From Streptomyces sp. NBRC 110035 (lineage in GTDB: Bacteria; Actinomycetota; Actinomycetes; Streptomycetales; Streptomycetaceae), in the NCBI RefSeq assembly GCF_000829695.1, contig NZ_BBNN01000020.1:186001-250000 (forward strand): a DNA stretch of 64,000 nt, in the 5' to 3' direction. This document shows positions 42,418 through 52,050 of the stretch, piece after piece (the stretch's first letter is position 1; every line of letters begins with the position of its first letter). Both the position numbers and the translations under genes were made by a program. Below the pieces are notes generated by a model. It was given only the letters and a program-made list of their open reading frames with translations. It was not told where the DNA came from and made no database searches.

Positions 42418-42713
42418 TGGGCGAGGCACAGCAGATGGTTGAAGGCGCTGCGGCCACCGTGCACGGCCTCGGCGTCGAGGAGGGCGCCGATGTACTTCGG
42501 CGGGTCCTTGAGCCCGTCGTAGTGCTTGCCGTCGATCCGGACGTCACCGGCGGTGGGCCGGTTCAGGCCCAGCACCATCCGCACGGTGGTGGACTTGCCC
42601 GCGCCGTTGGGGCCGAGGAAGCCCGTGACGATGCCCGGTCCGACGGTGAACGTCAGGTGGTCGACCGCCACCTTCTCGCCGTACCGCTTGGTCAGCCCCA
42701 CGAGCTCGATCAT
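42369..42713 (-). pseudogene. truncated ABC ATPase (N-terminal remnant)
   Basis: From the ATG at 42713 the frame encodes MIELVGLTKRYGEKVAVDHL and a complete Walker A GPNGAGKST, up to FNHLLCLAQ at about residue 103, then runs into a short nonsense tail and stops. Signature, Walker B and switch regions are missing. The breakpoint is near 42415-42420. It is most similar in layout to the intact ATPase at 40505-41785. Confidence 0.8.
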
Positions 42714-42733
42714 GCGGCAACGCTAGAACGGGA

Positions 42734-42769
42734 CGAGGCCCTCTGCCACCTCGGTGGCAGAGGGCCTCG
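42734..42769 (-). terminator. strong hairpin downstream of filP
   Basis: Perfect 17-bp arms CGAGGCCCTCTGCCACC (42734-42750) and GGTGGCAGAGGGCCTCG (42753-42769), a classic strong terminator between filP and the ABC remnant. Confidence 0.85.
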
Positions 42770-42820
42770 CCGATGTCCGGCCACGGTGCTCCGGCCCCGG
42801 GGCCGGCCCGGAACCGCTGG

Positions 42821-43756
42821 TTACCGCGTCTGCTGCGCCGGGACCCCGCGGGAGGCGGGCTCCTCCTCGGCCGGCGAACCGGCCGCGGCCACCGCGGCGC
42901 CCGTGAGCGTCGCCAGCATCTCGCGGACGTTGGTCAGCTGGGCGTTGATGGAGTCGCGGCGGTTGGTCAGCGCCGCCAGCTCCCGCTCGGATTCCGAACG
43001 GATCCGGTCGGCCTTGGCGTTGGCGTCGGCCACGATGTCCTCGGCCTGACGCTGGGCGGTCTCCACCGTCTGGCGGGCCCGGCGCTCGGCGTCCGTGCGC
43101 AGCTTCTCGGCCTCCAGGCGCAGCTGCTCCGCCCGGTGCTCGATCTCGGCCAGACGCTTCTCGGCCTTGGCCTGACGCGACGCCAGGTCGCGCTCGGACT
43201 GCTCGCGGCGCTTGGCGAGGTTCGTCTCGAAGTCGGCGGCGGCCTGCGCGGCCTTCGCGCGGGTCTCCTCGAAGAGGGCGTCCGCCTCCTCGCGCTTGGA
43301 CTGGGCGTCCCTCTGGGCGTCCGACCGCAGCTGCGCGGCCTCGCTCTGCGCCTTCTCGACGATCCGGACGCCGTCGTCCTCGGCCTTGGCCTTGCGCTCG
43401 GCGGAGTACGACTCCGCGTCGTTGCGCACCTGCTGGGCGGCGGACTCGGCGAGCTCGCGGTGCTGCTCGGCCGCGCGCCGGGCCTCCTCACGGAGGTCCT
43501 TCGCCTCCTCCTCGGCCAGGCGAAGGATCTTCTCCACCCGCGCGCCGAGCCCCGCGTACGACGGTTCGGCGTCGGTGACCTGGGCCTGGGCGTTCTGCGT
43601 CTCGAGGTGGAGCTCCTCGATGCGCTTTTCCAACGCGGTGATACGGGCGAGAGCGCTGTCACGGTCGGAGACGAGCTTGGAGATGCGTTCGTCCACCTGA
43701 GCGCGGTCGTATCCACGCCGCACAAGCTCGAAGCCGTAGGGGGAAGTGTCGCTCAT
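42821..43756 (-). CDS. filP: intermediate-filament-like coiled-coil protein FilP
   Basis: 311 residues. The N-terminus (MSDTSPYGFELVRRGYDRAQVDERI) resembles a DivIVA-like motif, then nearly continuous heptad coiled coil of Ala/Glu/Arg/Lys to about residue 265 and a short disordered tail. FilP forms filaments that stiffen the hypha and interact with DivIVA and Scy at the tip. scy lies next on the same strand. Confidence 0.95.
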   Translation of the reverse strand: MSDTSPYGFELVRRGYDRAQVDERISKLVSDRDSALARITALEKRIEELHLETQNAQAQVTDAEPSYAGLGARVEKILRLAEEEAKDLREEARRAAEQHRELAESAAQQVRNDAESYSAERKAKAEDDGVRIVEKAQSEAAQLRSDAQRDAQSKREEADALFEETRAKAAQAAADFETNLAKRREQSERDLASRQAKAEKRLAEIEHRAEQLRLEAEKLRTDAERRARQTVETAQRQAEDIVADANAKADRIRSESERELAALTNRRDSINAQLTNVREMLATLTGAAVAAAGSPAEEEPASRGVPAQQTR

Positions 43757-43909
43757 GGGGTTCCTGTCGAATGAGACCGGTGAGGTGATAGGGGGAATCC
43801 TAGGGGCCGAAGCGCTGTGTCATCGAGCGGATGCACGTTTGATACGGAGAATGACACCCCTTTTGAGTGGCCGACCCCCGGAGTGCTTGCCAAGCTCATC
43901 CTCAAACCC

Positions 43910-43943
43910 CCTTACCGGCAGGGGATTTGACCTGCCGGCAAGG
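43910..43943 (-). terminator. imperfect hairpin between scy and filP
   Basis: CCTTACCGGCAGG (43910-43922) and CCTGCCGGCAAGG (43931-43943) pair with one mismatch around an 8-nt loop. It is 50-80 bp past the scy stop and may act as a scy terminator, leaving filP with its own promoter. Confidence 0.55.
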
Positions 43944-43991
43944 GATTTCGCTCACCCTCGAAGGATTCTGCCAGGTTCGTCGTGAGAAGTC

Positions 43992-46900
43992 CTAACCGTC
44001 CGAGGACTTGCTCCGCTGGCCGGGCGTACCGGCCGCCGCGGCCGCCGCGGCCGCCTTCACCCCGTTGTCCTTGCCGCCGGGCGCCTCGAACGACTCCAGC
44101 GCCTCCAGGACGTCCTGCACGCGTGAGATCTCGACGTTGATGTCCTCGCGCCGCCGCACCAGGACCTCCAGCTCGCGCTTGCCCTCCTCGACCGTGGCCC
44201 GCGCCTCGCGGACCGCCTCGGCCTTCAGCTCCTCGGCCTCCCTGACCAGTGCGGCCTTCTTCTGCTCGGCCTCCTTCAGGAGACCCTCGGCCTTCTTCAC
44301 CGCGGCGATACGCACCTTGCCCGCCTCGGAGTTGGCCTCGGACACGATCTCCTTGGCCTTCGCCTGCGCCTTGGCCAGCTGCTCCTCGGACGCCTTGATC
44401 AGCGCGTCGCAGCGGTCGCCGGTGGACTTCATCGTCTCGGACGCCTCACGGCGGGCCCGCTCGTGCAGCTCCTCGATCTCCTTGGTGATCCGGTCCCGCA
44501 GCTCCTCGGCCCGCTCCCTGATCCGGGTCGCGTCCCGGCGGGCCCCGATCAGCAGCTCGTCCGCGTCCGTACGGGACTTCTCCACCCGGGAGTTGCCCTC
44601 GACCGTCGCCTCCGAGACGAGCCGGTCGGCCTCGGCACGGGCGGCGCCGACCATCGAGTCGGCCTGGGCCTCCGCGTCCGCGGTGGTCTTCTGCGCCTGC
44701 TGCTGCGCCTCGGTGAGCAGCTTGTCCGCCTCGGCGGCGGTCTCCGTGATGAGGGTGTCGACCTGCTCGGCCGCCTCCGAACGCCGCTTGTTGGCGTCCT
44801 TGCGGGCCTCGTCGAGGGTGCGCTCGGCGTCCTCGCGCGCGGACGTCACCAGCCGGTCCGCCTCCCGCTCCGCGTCGGCCTTGAGCCGCGCGGACTCGCC
44901 GCGGACCCGCTCCGCGTGCTGCTGCGCCGAACCGGCCGCCGCGGCCGCCTCGGCCCGCAGCCGCTCCGCGTCGCCGGACGCGTCCGCGATCAGCTTCTCG
45001 GCCTTGGCCGCCGACTCCGTGCGCAGCCGGTCGGTCTCCGCGATCGTCTCCGCGGTGAGCCGCTCTGCCTCGCCGCGCGCCTCGGTGATCAGGGTGTCCA
45101 CCTGGGCCGCCGCGTCCGAACGGATCCGGTTGGCGTCCTCCCGGGCCTCGGCGCGGGTGCGTGCCGCGGTCTGCTCGGCCTCGGCGACCGCGTCCGACGC
45201 CTCCGTACGCATCCGCCGGGTCTGCTCGGAGACCTCCGAACGGACCCGGTCCGCCTCGGTGATCGCCTCGGACACCGTGCGCTCGGCGAGCGCCTTGGCG
45301 GCCTCCGTCTCCTCCTGCGCCTCGCGCCGCAGCCGGGCCGCGTCCTCGCCGGCCCGCTCCCGCTCCGCGTAGGCGTCGGTCCGGACCCGCTCCGACTCCT
45401 CCTGCGCCTCGCGGCGCGTGCGGTCCGCCGCGTGCTCGGCGGCCTGGCGCAGCCCGGTGATCTCGTCCTGCGCCTGCTCCTGCAGCCCCGCGACCGAGTC
45501 CCGCACCTGCTGGGCGTGCTGCTCGGCCGCCGACACCATCTCGGTGGCGCGCCGGTCGGCCTCCTCGACCAGCCGTACGGCCTCGGCCTGCGCCTCCTCC
45601 ACCCGCTTGCGGGCCGACGCCAGCAGCTCCTCGCTCTGCTCCCGGGCACGCTCGCGCTCCTGGTCGGCCTCCGTGCGGGCCGCGCCCAGCAGCTCCTCGG
45701 CCTCGCGCCGGCGCCGGGCGGCCTCCTCCTGAGCGCCGGCCAGCGTCTCCTGCGCCTCCGCGCCGAGCCGCTCGGCCGCGGCCAGTGCCTCGGCCCGCAT
45801 CCGGTCGGCGCTGTCCTGCGCCTCGGACTTCAGCCGCTCCGCCTCCGCCGCGGCTTCCGACCGCAGCCGCACGGCCACCGACTCGCCCTCCGCGCGGGAG
45901 GCCGACGCGTCCGCCGCCGCCTCGTCGCGCAGCCGCTCCGCCTCCGCCTCCGCCTGCTCCCGCAGCGCACGGCCCCGCTCCGCCGCCTCGGTGCGCAGCC
46001 GCTCGGCCTCGTCCGCCGCCTCCCGGCGGATACGGACCGCCTCCTCGCGGGCGTCGCTCAGCGCCTGCTCGGCCGAGGCGAGCCGCTCCTCGGCCTCCGT
46101 CTGCAGCCGGGTCAGCTCCTGGTCGGCCTCCGCGCGGCGCGCGGTGACGGCCCGCTCGGCCTCCTCGTGGACCTCGCGTGCGGCCCGCTCGGCGTCCTCC
46201 CTGAGCGCGTCGGCCTGCTCGACGGCGTCCGCGCGGTGCCGCTCCGCCTCCTTGCGGGTGCGCTCCAGTGTCTCCTCGGCCTGCCGGCGCAGCGCCGTGG
46301 CGCGCTCTATGGCCTCGGTACGGACCTTCTCGCTGTCCGTCTGCGCGGTGGAACGCAGCTCGTCGGCGTCGGCCTTCGCCTTGGCCAGCAGCTCCTCGGC
46401 GGACCGGGCGGCCTCCTCGATCTGCGACACGGCCTGCTTACGGGCCTCCGCACGGATCTTCTCGCCCTCGGCGACCGCCTCGGCCCGCAGGTGCTCGGCC
46501 TCGCCGCGCAGCCGGCGGGCCTCCTCCTGGAGCTCGACCGTCTTGGCCCGGTACTCCTTGGTGTCGTCCTTCGCCGCGCCCTTGAGCTGCGTCGCGATGT
46601 CGTGCGCCTCGGCGCGCAGCCGGTCCGCCTCCGCCTCGGCCTCCCGGCGGATCCGCGCGGCCTCCTCGGACGCCTCCTTGGTGGTCCGCTTGGCTTCCTC
46701 CGACGCCTTGGTGAGCACGTCCTCGGCGGTCCGGGCCGCCTTCGACAACTGGGTGGCGCTCTCCTCGGCGGTGACCGTGCGGGCCCTCTCGGAGGCCTCC
46801 GCGACGATCTTCTCCGCCTCCGCGCGGGCGTCCGCGACGATCTGCTCGGCGTCCGCCTTGGTGGTCTCGGCCTCCTTGGTGGCCTCGGTGACCAGCCGGG

Positions 46901-47846
46901 CGACCTGCTCCTTGGCCGTACGCGTACGGGTCTCGTTGGCGGCCTCGGCGGAGGCCAGCGCCTTCGAGGCGGCCTCCTTCGCCTCGGCGAGCACCTTGTC
47001 CGCCTCGGTACGGGCCGCGCGCAGCGCCTCCTCGGCGTCCGCCATGCGCTGCTCGGCCGCCTTGGCGAGCTCCTGGGCCTCGCGGCGGGCGGACTCCGAC
47101 TCACTGGCCGTCGACGTCCGCAGCTGCTCGGCGTGGTCGGTGGCCTCCTGCGCCTGCGCGGAGGCGGCGCTCAGCAGCCGCTCGGCGTCCGCGCGGGCCC
47201 GGCGCAGCGTCTGGTCGGCCTCCGTACGGGCGGCCTCGGCCTCGCTGCGCAGCCGGTGACGGGCCTCGGAGGTCACCCGCTCGGCCTCCGCGCGGGCGGC
47301 GGCCAGGGCCTGCTCGGCCTCCGCGCGGGACTCGTCGAGGAGCCGGCGGGCCTGCTGCTCGGAACGGGCCCGCACCTGCTCGGCCCACGCCACGTTCTCG
47401 TTGACGTGCGACTCGACGGTCTGCCTGCGCTCCGCCAGCTCCTGGTCGAGCTGCTGGCGCCGGGTCACCGCCTCCTGGTGCAGCTCGGACTGGAGCCGGG
47501 CCGCCTGCTCGGCGTGCTCCTGGAGGATCCGCTGGGTCTGCGCCCGGACCTGGCTCAGCTCGCGTTCGGCGTCCGCGCGGAGCTGGTCGGCCTGCACCTG
47601 CGCGTTGCGCAGCATCTGCTCGGCCTGGTAGCCGATGTCACCGCCCTCGTAGGCGGGCCGGGACATGATGGTGCGCCGCGCCTCGTGCAGCTTGGCGCGC
47701 AGCACCTCGACCTGGTAGCCGAGGTCGTCGGCGTGCTGGATCGCCTTTTCCCGCTCGGTCTTCAGCCGCTTCATCTCGGCTTCGAACCGAGAGAGGTGGT
47801 CGACGTCAGCCGCCGGATCTCGCTCCTGGCTCTCGTAGCCCCGCAC
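43992..47846 (-). CDS. scy: polarisome scaffold coiled-coil protein Scy
   Basis: 1284 residues from a GTG at 47846 (MRGYESQERDPAADVDHL, the conserved family start); an extension to 48005 reads through divergent, low-quality sequence and was rejected. Scy organises polar growth in Streptomyces. A short N-terminal heptad segment precedes a very long Ala/Glu/Arg coiled coil with the 51-residue hendecad-like periodicity known for Scy, ending in a disordered Ala/Gly/Lys tail. Together with FilP and DivIVA it builds the tip-organising complex. Confidence 0.95.
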   Translation of the reverse strand: MRGYESQERDPAADVDHLSRFEAEMKRLKTEREKAIQHADDLGYQVEVLRAKLHEARRTIMSRPAYEGGDIGYQAEQMLRNAQVQADQLRADAERELSQVRAQTQRILQEHAEQAARLQSELHQEAVTRRQQLDQELAERRQTVESHVNENVAWAEQVRARSEQQARRLLDESRAEAEQALAAARAEAERVTSEARHRLRSEAEAARTEADQTLRRARADAERLLSAASAQAQEATDHAEQLRTSTASESESARREAQELAKAAEQRMADAEEALRAARTEADKVLAEAKEAASKALASAEAANETRTRTAKEQVARLVTEATKEAETTKADAEQIVADARAEAEKIVAEASERARTVTAEESATQLSKAARTAEDVLTKASEEAKRTTKEASEEAARIRREAEAEADRLRAEAHDIATQLKGAAKDDTKEYRAKTVELQEEARRLRGEAEHLRAEAVAEGEKIRAEARKQAVSQIEEAARSAEELLAKAKADADELRSTAQTDSEKVRTEAIERATALRRQAEETLERTRKEAERHRADAVEQADALREDAERAAREVHEEAERAVTARRAEADQELTRLQTEAEERLASAEQALSDAREEAVRIRREAADEAERLRTEAAERGRALREQAEAEAERLRDEAAADASASRAEGESVAVRLRSEAAAEAERLKSEAQDSADRMRAEALAAAERLGAEAQETLAGAQEEAARRRREAEELLGAARTEADQERERAREQSEELLASARKRVEEAQAEAVRLVEEADRRATEMVSAAEQHAQQVRDSVAGLQEQAQDEITGLRQAAEHAADRTRREAQEESERVRTDAYAERERAGEDAARLRREAQEETEAAKALAERTVSEAITEADRVRSEVSEQTRRMRTEASDAVAEAEQTAARTRAEAREDANRIRSDAAAQVDTLITEARGEAERLTAETIAETDRLRTESAAKAEKLIADASGDAERLRAEAAAAAGSAQQHAERVRGESARLKADAEREADRLVTSAREDAERTLDEARKDANKRRSEAAEQVDTLITETAAEADKLLTEAQQQAQKTTADAEAQADSMVGAARAEADRLVSEATVEGNSRVEKSRTDADELLIGARRDATRIRERAEELRDRITKEIEELHERARREASETMKSTGDRCDALIKASEEQLAKAQAKAKEIVSEANSEAGKVRIAAVKKAEGLLKEAEQKKAALVREAEELKAEAVREARATVEEGKRELEVLVRRREDINVEISRVQDVLEALESFEAPGGKDNGVKAAAAAAAAGTPGQRSKSSDG

Positions 47847-48119
47847 TGCGCGGTCCCATCCGTCCCCTGGTCGCAACTCTGGCCGAGTCCCGTCCGTCCG
47901 CCGAACGGGACCCCCGGGGAATGGTGTCAGATCAACGGAGGGACATGCGCTGCTGCCCCCGCGCTCGCCCCCCGAAACCCGGACCCCGGTACGTCCTGCT
48001 GTCAAGGCCGGCGACGCTCACCCGAACGGAGGCAGTCGTCACCTTTCTGACGGCAGGACCCGATCGCCCTGGACCGAGCGGCGACCGCACCCAACCCTAC
48101 CGGCCCTTATGTACGTGGG

Positions 48120-48560
48120 TCAGTGCTCAGGTGACTCAACTGGCGCCGAAGTGACCAGTTCTGTCAGTACGCCATGACAGTCCTTGGGATGCAGGAAGGT
48201 GATTCGTGACCCCATGGAGCCGCGTCGGGGCTCTTCGTACAGGACGCGCACCCCCTTGTCCTTGACCGCGGCGGCCTCGGCGTCGACGTCCGCCGTACCG
48301 AAGGCGATGTGGTGGACTCCCTCCCCGTTCTTCGCGAGCCACTTCGCGACGGTGGAGTCCTCCCGGGTCGGCTCCAGCAGCTGGAGGTAGGACGCGCCTC
48401 CGTCCGAGGTCTCGTTGATCTTCAGCATGGCCTCGCGCACGCCCTGCTCCTCGTTGACCTCGGAGTGGAACACCTCGAAGCCGTAGGTGGCGCGGTAGAA
48501 CTCCACGGTCGCGTCGAGGTCGTGGCAGGCGATTCCGATGTGGTCGATTCGCGTCAGCAT
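48120..48560 (-). CDS. mce: methylmalonyl-CoA epimerase
   Basis: 146 residues. Two VOC beta-alpha-beta-beta-beta modules with metal ligands His in DHIGIACHDL, Glu, HHIAFG and a late Glu in TELVT. It interconverts (R)- and (S)-methylmalonyl-CoA, feeding the mutase and polyketide precursor pools. Divergent from the acetyltransferase, separated by 147 bp. Confidence 0.93.
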   Translation of the reverse strand: MLTRIDHIGIACHDLDATVEFYRATYGFEVFHSEVNEEQGVREAMLKINETSDGGASYLQLLEPTREDSTVAKWLAKNGEGVHHIAFGTADVDAEAAAVKDKGVRVLYEEPRRGSMGSRITFLHPKDCHGVLTELVTSAPVESPEH

Positions 48561-48707
48561 GGAATCAGTGGAGCGTCACCGTGACGGTTACGCAACGTGC
48601 GCGCGATCACACCGACGGCCCGATGACGGGGCGGACCGCAGCTCAGTACATTCGAAGTAAACCCTCGTTCACTCCTCGGCTGTGCAGCCGGAAGGGGATC
48701 GCAGCTC

Positions 48708-49931
48708 ATGGCTTCTGCATCTTCCGCACCATCCCCAGCGAACGGCACGACGTCCGTCATCGTCGCGGGTGCCCGGACCCCGATGGGCCGGTTGCTCGGC
48801 TCGCTCAAGTCCTTCTCCGGAGCCGACCTCGGCGGCTTCGCGATCAAGGCCGCCCTCGACCGTGCGGGGATCGGCGGCGACCAGGTCCAGTACGTGATCA
48901 TGGGGCAGGTGCTCCAGGCCGGGGCAGGGCAGATCCCGGCGCGCCAGGCCGCCGCCAAGGCAGGCATCCCGATGAACGTCCCGGCGCTCACCGTCAACAA
49001 GGTGTGCCTGTCCGGCCTCGACGCGATCGCGCTGGCCGACCAGCTGATCCGGGCCGGCGAGTTCGACGTGGTCGTCGCCGGCGGCCAGGAGTCCATGACC
49101 AACGCCCCGCACCTGCTGCCGAAGTCCCGGGAGGGCTTCAGGTACGGTGCGGTCCAGATGATCGACGCCATGGCGCACGACGGTCTGACCGACTCCTTCG
49201 AGAACGTCGCCATGGGCGAGTCCACCGAGAAGCACAACACCCGCCTCGGCATCGGCCGCCCGGAGCAGGACGAGATCGCCGCCCTGTCCCACCAGAGGGC
49301 CGCCGCGGCGCAGAAGAACGGTCTCTTCGAAGCGGAGATCACCCCCGTCGAGATCCCGCAGCGCAAGGGCGACCCGGTCCTCTTCAGCCAGGACGAGGGC
49401 ATCCGCGCCGACACCACCGCCGAGTCGCTGGGCAGGCTGCGCCCCGCCTTCGCCGAGGACGGCACGATCACCGCCGGTTCCTCCTCGCAGATCTCGGACG
49501 GTGCGGCGGCCGTGGTCGTGATGAGCAAGGCCAGGGCGCAGGAGCTCGGCCTCGAGTGGATCGCCGAGATCGGCGCCCACGGCAACGTGGCGGGACCCGA
49601 CAACTCCCTGCAGTCGCAGCCGTCCAACGCCATCGCCCACGCCCTCGGGAAGGAGGGCCTCGAGGTGTCCGACCTGGACCTCGTCGAGATCAACGAGGCC
49701 TTCGCGGCGGTGGCCGTGCAGTCAATGAAGGACCTCGGTCTGTCCACGGAAAAGGTGAACGTCAACGGCGGCGCCATCGCCCTGGGACACCCGATCGGGA
49801 TGTCCGGTGCCCGGCTGGTGCTGCACCTGGCGCTGGAGCTGAAGCGGCGCGGCGGCGGCGTCGGCGCGGCGGCGCTGTGCGGCGGCGGCGGGCAGGGTGA
49901 CGCGCTGATCGTGCGGGTACCCAGGGCCTGA
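48708..49931 (+). CDS. acetyl-CoA acetyltransferase (thiolase)
   Basis: 407 residues. Condenses two acetyl-CoA to acetoacetyl-CoA or the reverse. Nucleophile Cys100 (NKVCLSGLD), [21 protein letters not shown], catalytic His in [14 protein letters not shown] and Cys in [12 protein letters not shown] at 48708. Its product is the substrate of Hbd. Confidence 0.95.
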   Translation: MASASSAPSPANGTTSVIVAGARTPMGRLLGSLKSFSGADLGGFAIKAALDRAGIGGDQVQYVIMGQVLQAGAGQIPARQAAAKAGIPMNVPALTVNKVCLSGLDAIALADQLIRAGEFDVVVAGGQESMTNAPHLLPKSREGFRYGAVQMIDAMAHDGLTDSFENVAMGESTEKHNTRLGIGRPEQDEIAALSHQRAAAAQKNGLFEAEITPVEIPQRKGDPVLFSQDEGIRADTTAESLGRLRPAFAEDGTITAGSSSQISDGAAAVVVMSKARAQELGLEWIAEIGAHGNVAGPDNSLQSQPSNAIAHALGKEGLEVSDLDLVEINEAFAAVAVQSMKDLGLSTEKVNVNGGAIALGHPIGMSGARLVLHLALELKRRGGGVGAAALCGGGGQGDALIVRVPRA

Positions 49932-49993
49932 GCGAACCGGTCGTCCCTTTCATCCGTAGGTCTTGACGGGTCTTACTTGTGAACGGAGCAGTG

Positions 49994-50950
49994 ATGCAGG
50001 ACGTCTCCACTCTGGTGGCACGGGCCAGGGAGGGCGCACCGCGTGCCGTGGCCCGACTGATCTCCCTGGTGGAGGGGGCGTCCCCGCAGCTGAGGGAGGT
50101 CATGGCGGCCCTGGCGCCGCTGACCGGCAACGCGTACGTGGTCGGTCTGACCGGTTCGCCGGGCGTCGGCAAGTCGACGTCCACCTCGGCGCTGGTGAGC
50201 GCGTACCGCAGGCAGGGCAAGCGGGTCGGCGTCCTGGCCGTCGACCCGTCCTCGCCGTTCTCCGGCGGCGCGCTGCTCGGTGACCGGGTCCGGATGTCGG
50301 AGCACGCCTCCGACCCCGGCGTCTACATCCGTTCCATGGCGACCCGCGGCCACCTGGGCGGTCTCGCCTGGTCCGCGCCGCAGGCCGTCCGCGTCCTGGA
50401 CGCGGCGGGCTGCGACGTGGTCCTGGTGGAGACGGTCGGCGTCGGCCAGTCGGAGGTGGAGATCGCCTCCCAGGCCGACACGTCGGTGGTGCTCCTCGCC
50501 CCCGGCATGGGGGACGGCATCCAGGCGGCCAAGGCCGGAATCCTGGAGATCGGCGACGTCTACGTCGTCAACAAGGCCGACCGCGACGGCGCCGACGCCA
50601 CCGCCCGCGAGCTGAACCACATGCTGGGCCTCGGCGAGTCCCGTGCTCCCGGTGACTGGCGGCCCCCGATCGTCAGGACCGTCGCCTCGCGCGGGGAGGG
50701 CGTCGACGAGGTCGTCGAGGCCCTGGAGAAGCACCGCGCGTGGATGGAGGAGCACGGTGTCCTGGCGGAGCGCCGGCTGGCCCGCGCGGCCCGCGAGGTC
50801 GAGACGATCGCCGTCACGGCCCTGCGGGAGCGCATCGGCGACCTGCACGGCGACCGGCGCCTGGACGCGCTGGCGGAACGGATCCTCGGCGGCGAGCTGG
50901 ATCCGTACCGCGCGGCGGACGAACTGGTGGCGGGGCTCACGCAGGGCTGA
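49994..50950 (+). CDS. meaB: methylmalonyl-CoA mutase-associated GTPase MeaB
   Basis: 318 residues from the ATG at 49994 (GGAG at -6); the upstream GTG at 49979 has no ribosome site. G3E-family GTPase that protects B12-dependent mutases and gates cofactor loading. P-loop GSPGVGKST, DPSSPFSGGALLGDR, base-specificity NKADRDGAD. Follows the thiolase by 62 bp. A likely partner is IcmA at 61495. Confidence 0.95.
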   Translation: MQDVSTLVARAREGAPRAVARLISLVEGASPQLREVMAALAPLTGNAYVVGLTGSPGVGKSTSTSALVSAYRRQGKRVGVLAVDPSSPFSGGALLGDRVRMSEHASDPGVYIRSMATRGHLGGLAWSAPQAVRVLDAAGCDVVLVETVGVGQSEVEIASQADTSVVLLAPGMGDGIQAAKAGILEIGDVYVVNKADRDGADATARELNHMLGLGESRAPGDWRPPIVRTVASRGEGVDEVVEALEKHRAWMEEHGVLAERRLARAAREVETIAVTALRERIGDLHGDRRLDALAERILGGELDPYRAADELVAGLTQG

Positions 50951-51029
50951 TGCGGGGGCGGTGCCGAGGCGGACCCGGGCGCGCGGGCATCGGGTCCGCG
51001 GCCGGTGCGTGCTTCGAAAGGGGCGTTGT

Positions 51030-51063
51030 CCGCCCGGCAGGGGCGGGGCCCGCTGCCGGGCGG
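51030..51063 (+). terminator. hairpin after meaB
   Basis: Perfect 11-bp arms with a 12-nt loop, 80 bp after the meaB stop. Confidence 0.55.
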
Positions 51064-51244
51064 TACCGGGACACCTCCTACGCCCTCCGGCAGCGGGGAG
51101 CACCGCGGGACAAAGGGCCCGGCGGTGCACCGGATGTACGCGACCGTCCCGGTAACGAGGCGAGGCGGGGCGAGGCGCCGTGCCGGGCGTCGCGTGCCGG
51201 GCGGTGCCTCGGAGCACGCCCGGGGCGGCCGGAGCGCACGGGCC

Positions 51245-51276
51245 GGGCGGTGCGGGCACATGCGCCCGCACCGCCC
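51245..51276 (-). terminator. hairpin after the PepSY gene
   Basis: Perfect 13-bp arms with a 6-nt loop, 40 bp beyond the PepSY stop on the minus strand; may serve both strands. Confidence 0.65.
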
Positions 51277-51316
51277 TGTTCACGTGACCGGGTCGGAGGC
51301 CCGCTGGGAACTCCGC

Positions 51317-51988
51317 TCAGCGGTCGTCGCGGTCGTCGACCCGGTCGTCCGAGTCGTCGTCCGCGGTGATCTTGCCGCTGTTCAGGCCGACCAGCCACTC
51401 CCGGTCGTCCCCGCCGGCGACCGTCTCCACCTCCCAGCCCTTGGTGTCGTCGTCCAGGTCCACCGACGTCACGGTGCCCTTGGCGGCCGCCGCCCTCGCG
51501 GCCTCCCCGGCCGTCACCGACGTGCCCTTCAGCGCGGCGCGTGCCTCGGCGGTGTCGTCGTCCTCGTCGTCGTCCCGCTCCGGGCCCAGGACCTTTCCGC
51601 TGCTCGGGTCGATCCACACGCTGTGCCAGGTGTCGCCGCCGCCGAGGATGTCGACCTCCCAGGCCGCCTTGCCGCGGTGGTCGTCGTCATCGTCGTCATC
51701 GTCGTCGTCCAGTTCGACGGAGACCGCGGTGCCCGGCCGGTGCTTCAGCGCGGCGGCGACGGCCTCGTCCGCGGTCACGTCGGCGGAGAGCGTCCGAGAG
51801 CCGTCGTCCAGGTCGTCGCGGTCGTCGTCGCCGCGCCGGTCGTCCCGGTCGTCGTCGTCCGATGCCCGCGTCTCCGCCCGGTTCGTGGCCGTCGGCTCGT
51901 CGTCCCCCGAGACCGCGATGGCCGTCGCGGTGCCTCCGCCGACCAGTGCCGCGGCGGTGACGACGGCGATCACGATGTTGCGCTTCAT
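51317..51988 (-). CDS. exported PepSY-domain protein with poly-Asp tracts
   Basis: 223 residues. N-terminal membrane or signal segment (about 4-27), then an acidic region (DDDDRDD, DDDRDDLDD), a PepSY domain (about 65-138) interrupted by ten consecutive Asp (94-103), a second PepSY domain (about 155-212) and an acidic tail. PepSY domains often inhibit proteases or regulate sensors outside the membrane. Divergent from the two-component genes at 52105; the shared region carries repeat operator sites. A likely accessory or target of that system, with metal binding possible. Confidence 0.85.
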   Translation of the reverse strand: MKRNIVIAVVTAAALVGGGTATAIAVSGDDEPTATNRAETRASDDDDRDDRRGDDDRDDLDDGSRTLSADVTADEAVAAALKHRPGTAVSVELDDDDDDDDDDHRGKAAWEVDILGGGDTWHSVWIDPSSGKVLGPERDDDEDDDTAEARAALKGTSVTAGEAARAAAAKGTVTSVDLDDDTKGWEVETVAGGDDREWLVGLNSGKITADDDSDDRVDDRDDR

Positions 51989-52050
51989 GTGGGTTCCTCC
52001 CCGGTCGCTGCGTTTTCGACGTCCTCAATCTCGCCGACCGATGCTGAGAG

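Larger units (their letters stand above)
50951..51316. other. intergenic region between meaB and the PepSY gene, with hairpins and a repeat end
   Basis: 366 bp without a gene. Hairpin arms CCGCCCGGCAG (51030-51040) and CTGCCGGGCGG (51053-51063); a 26-bp segment at 51169-51194 resembling the right end of the nested palindrome at 30312-30337 (23 of 26 positions); and a second hairpin GGGCGGTGCGGGC / GCCCGCACCGCCC (51245-51276) just before the PepSY stop. Confidence 0.6.

Noticed and set aside
40505..42547. A 680-residue permease-ATPase fusion protein
   Set aside because: The frame is continuous only because no stop occurs in the GC-rich gap. The beginning is out-of-frame ATPase sequence, the permease half lacks a start, and the real ATPase has its own ATG at 41785. 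Treated as a remnant plus an intact gene.
42369..42713. Functional short ABC protein of 114 residues
   Set aside because: It lacks signature, Walker B and switch motifs needed for ATP hydrolysis and ends in out-of-frame permease sequence.
47847..48005. N-terminal extension of Scy to 48005
   Set aside because: The added residues are Gly/Arg/Pro-rich and not Scy-like; the family start MRGYESQER at 47846 fits better.
44463..48050. Very long open frame antisense to scy (1195 codons, Leu/Arg-rich)
   Set aside because: It mirrors the Ala/Glu/Arg coiled-coil codons of scy on the opposite strand; GC-rich third positions keep antisense frames open. No domain or ribosome site.
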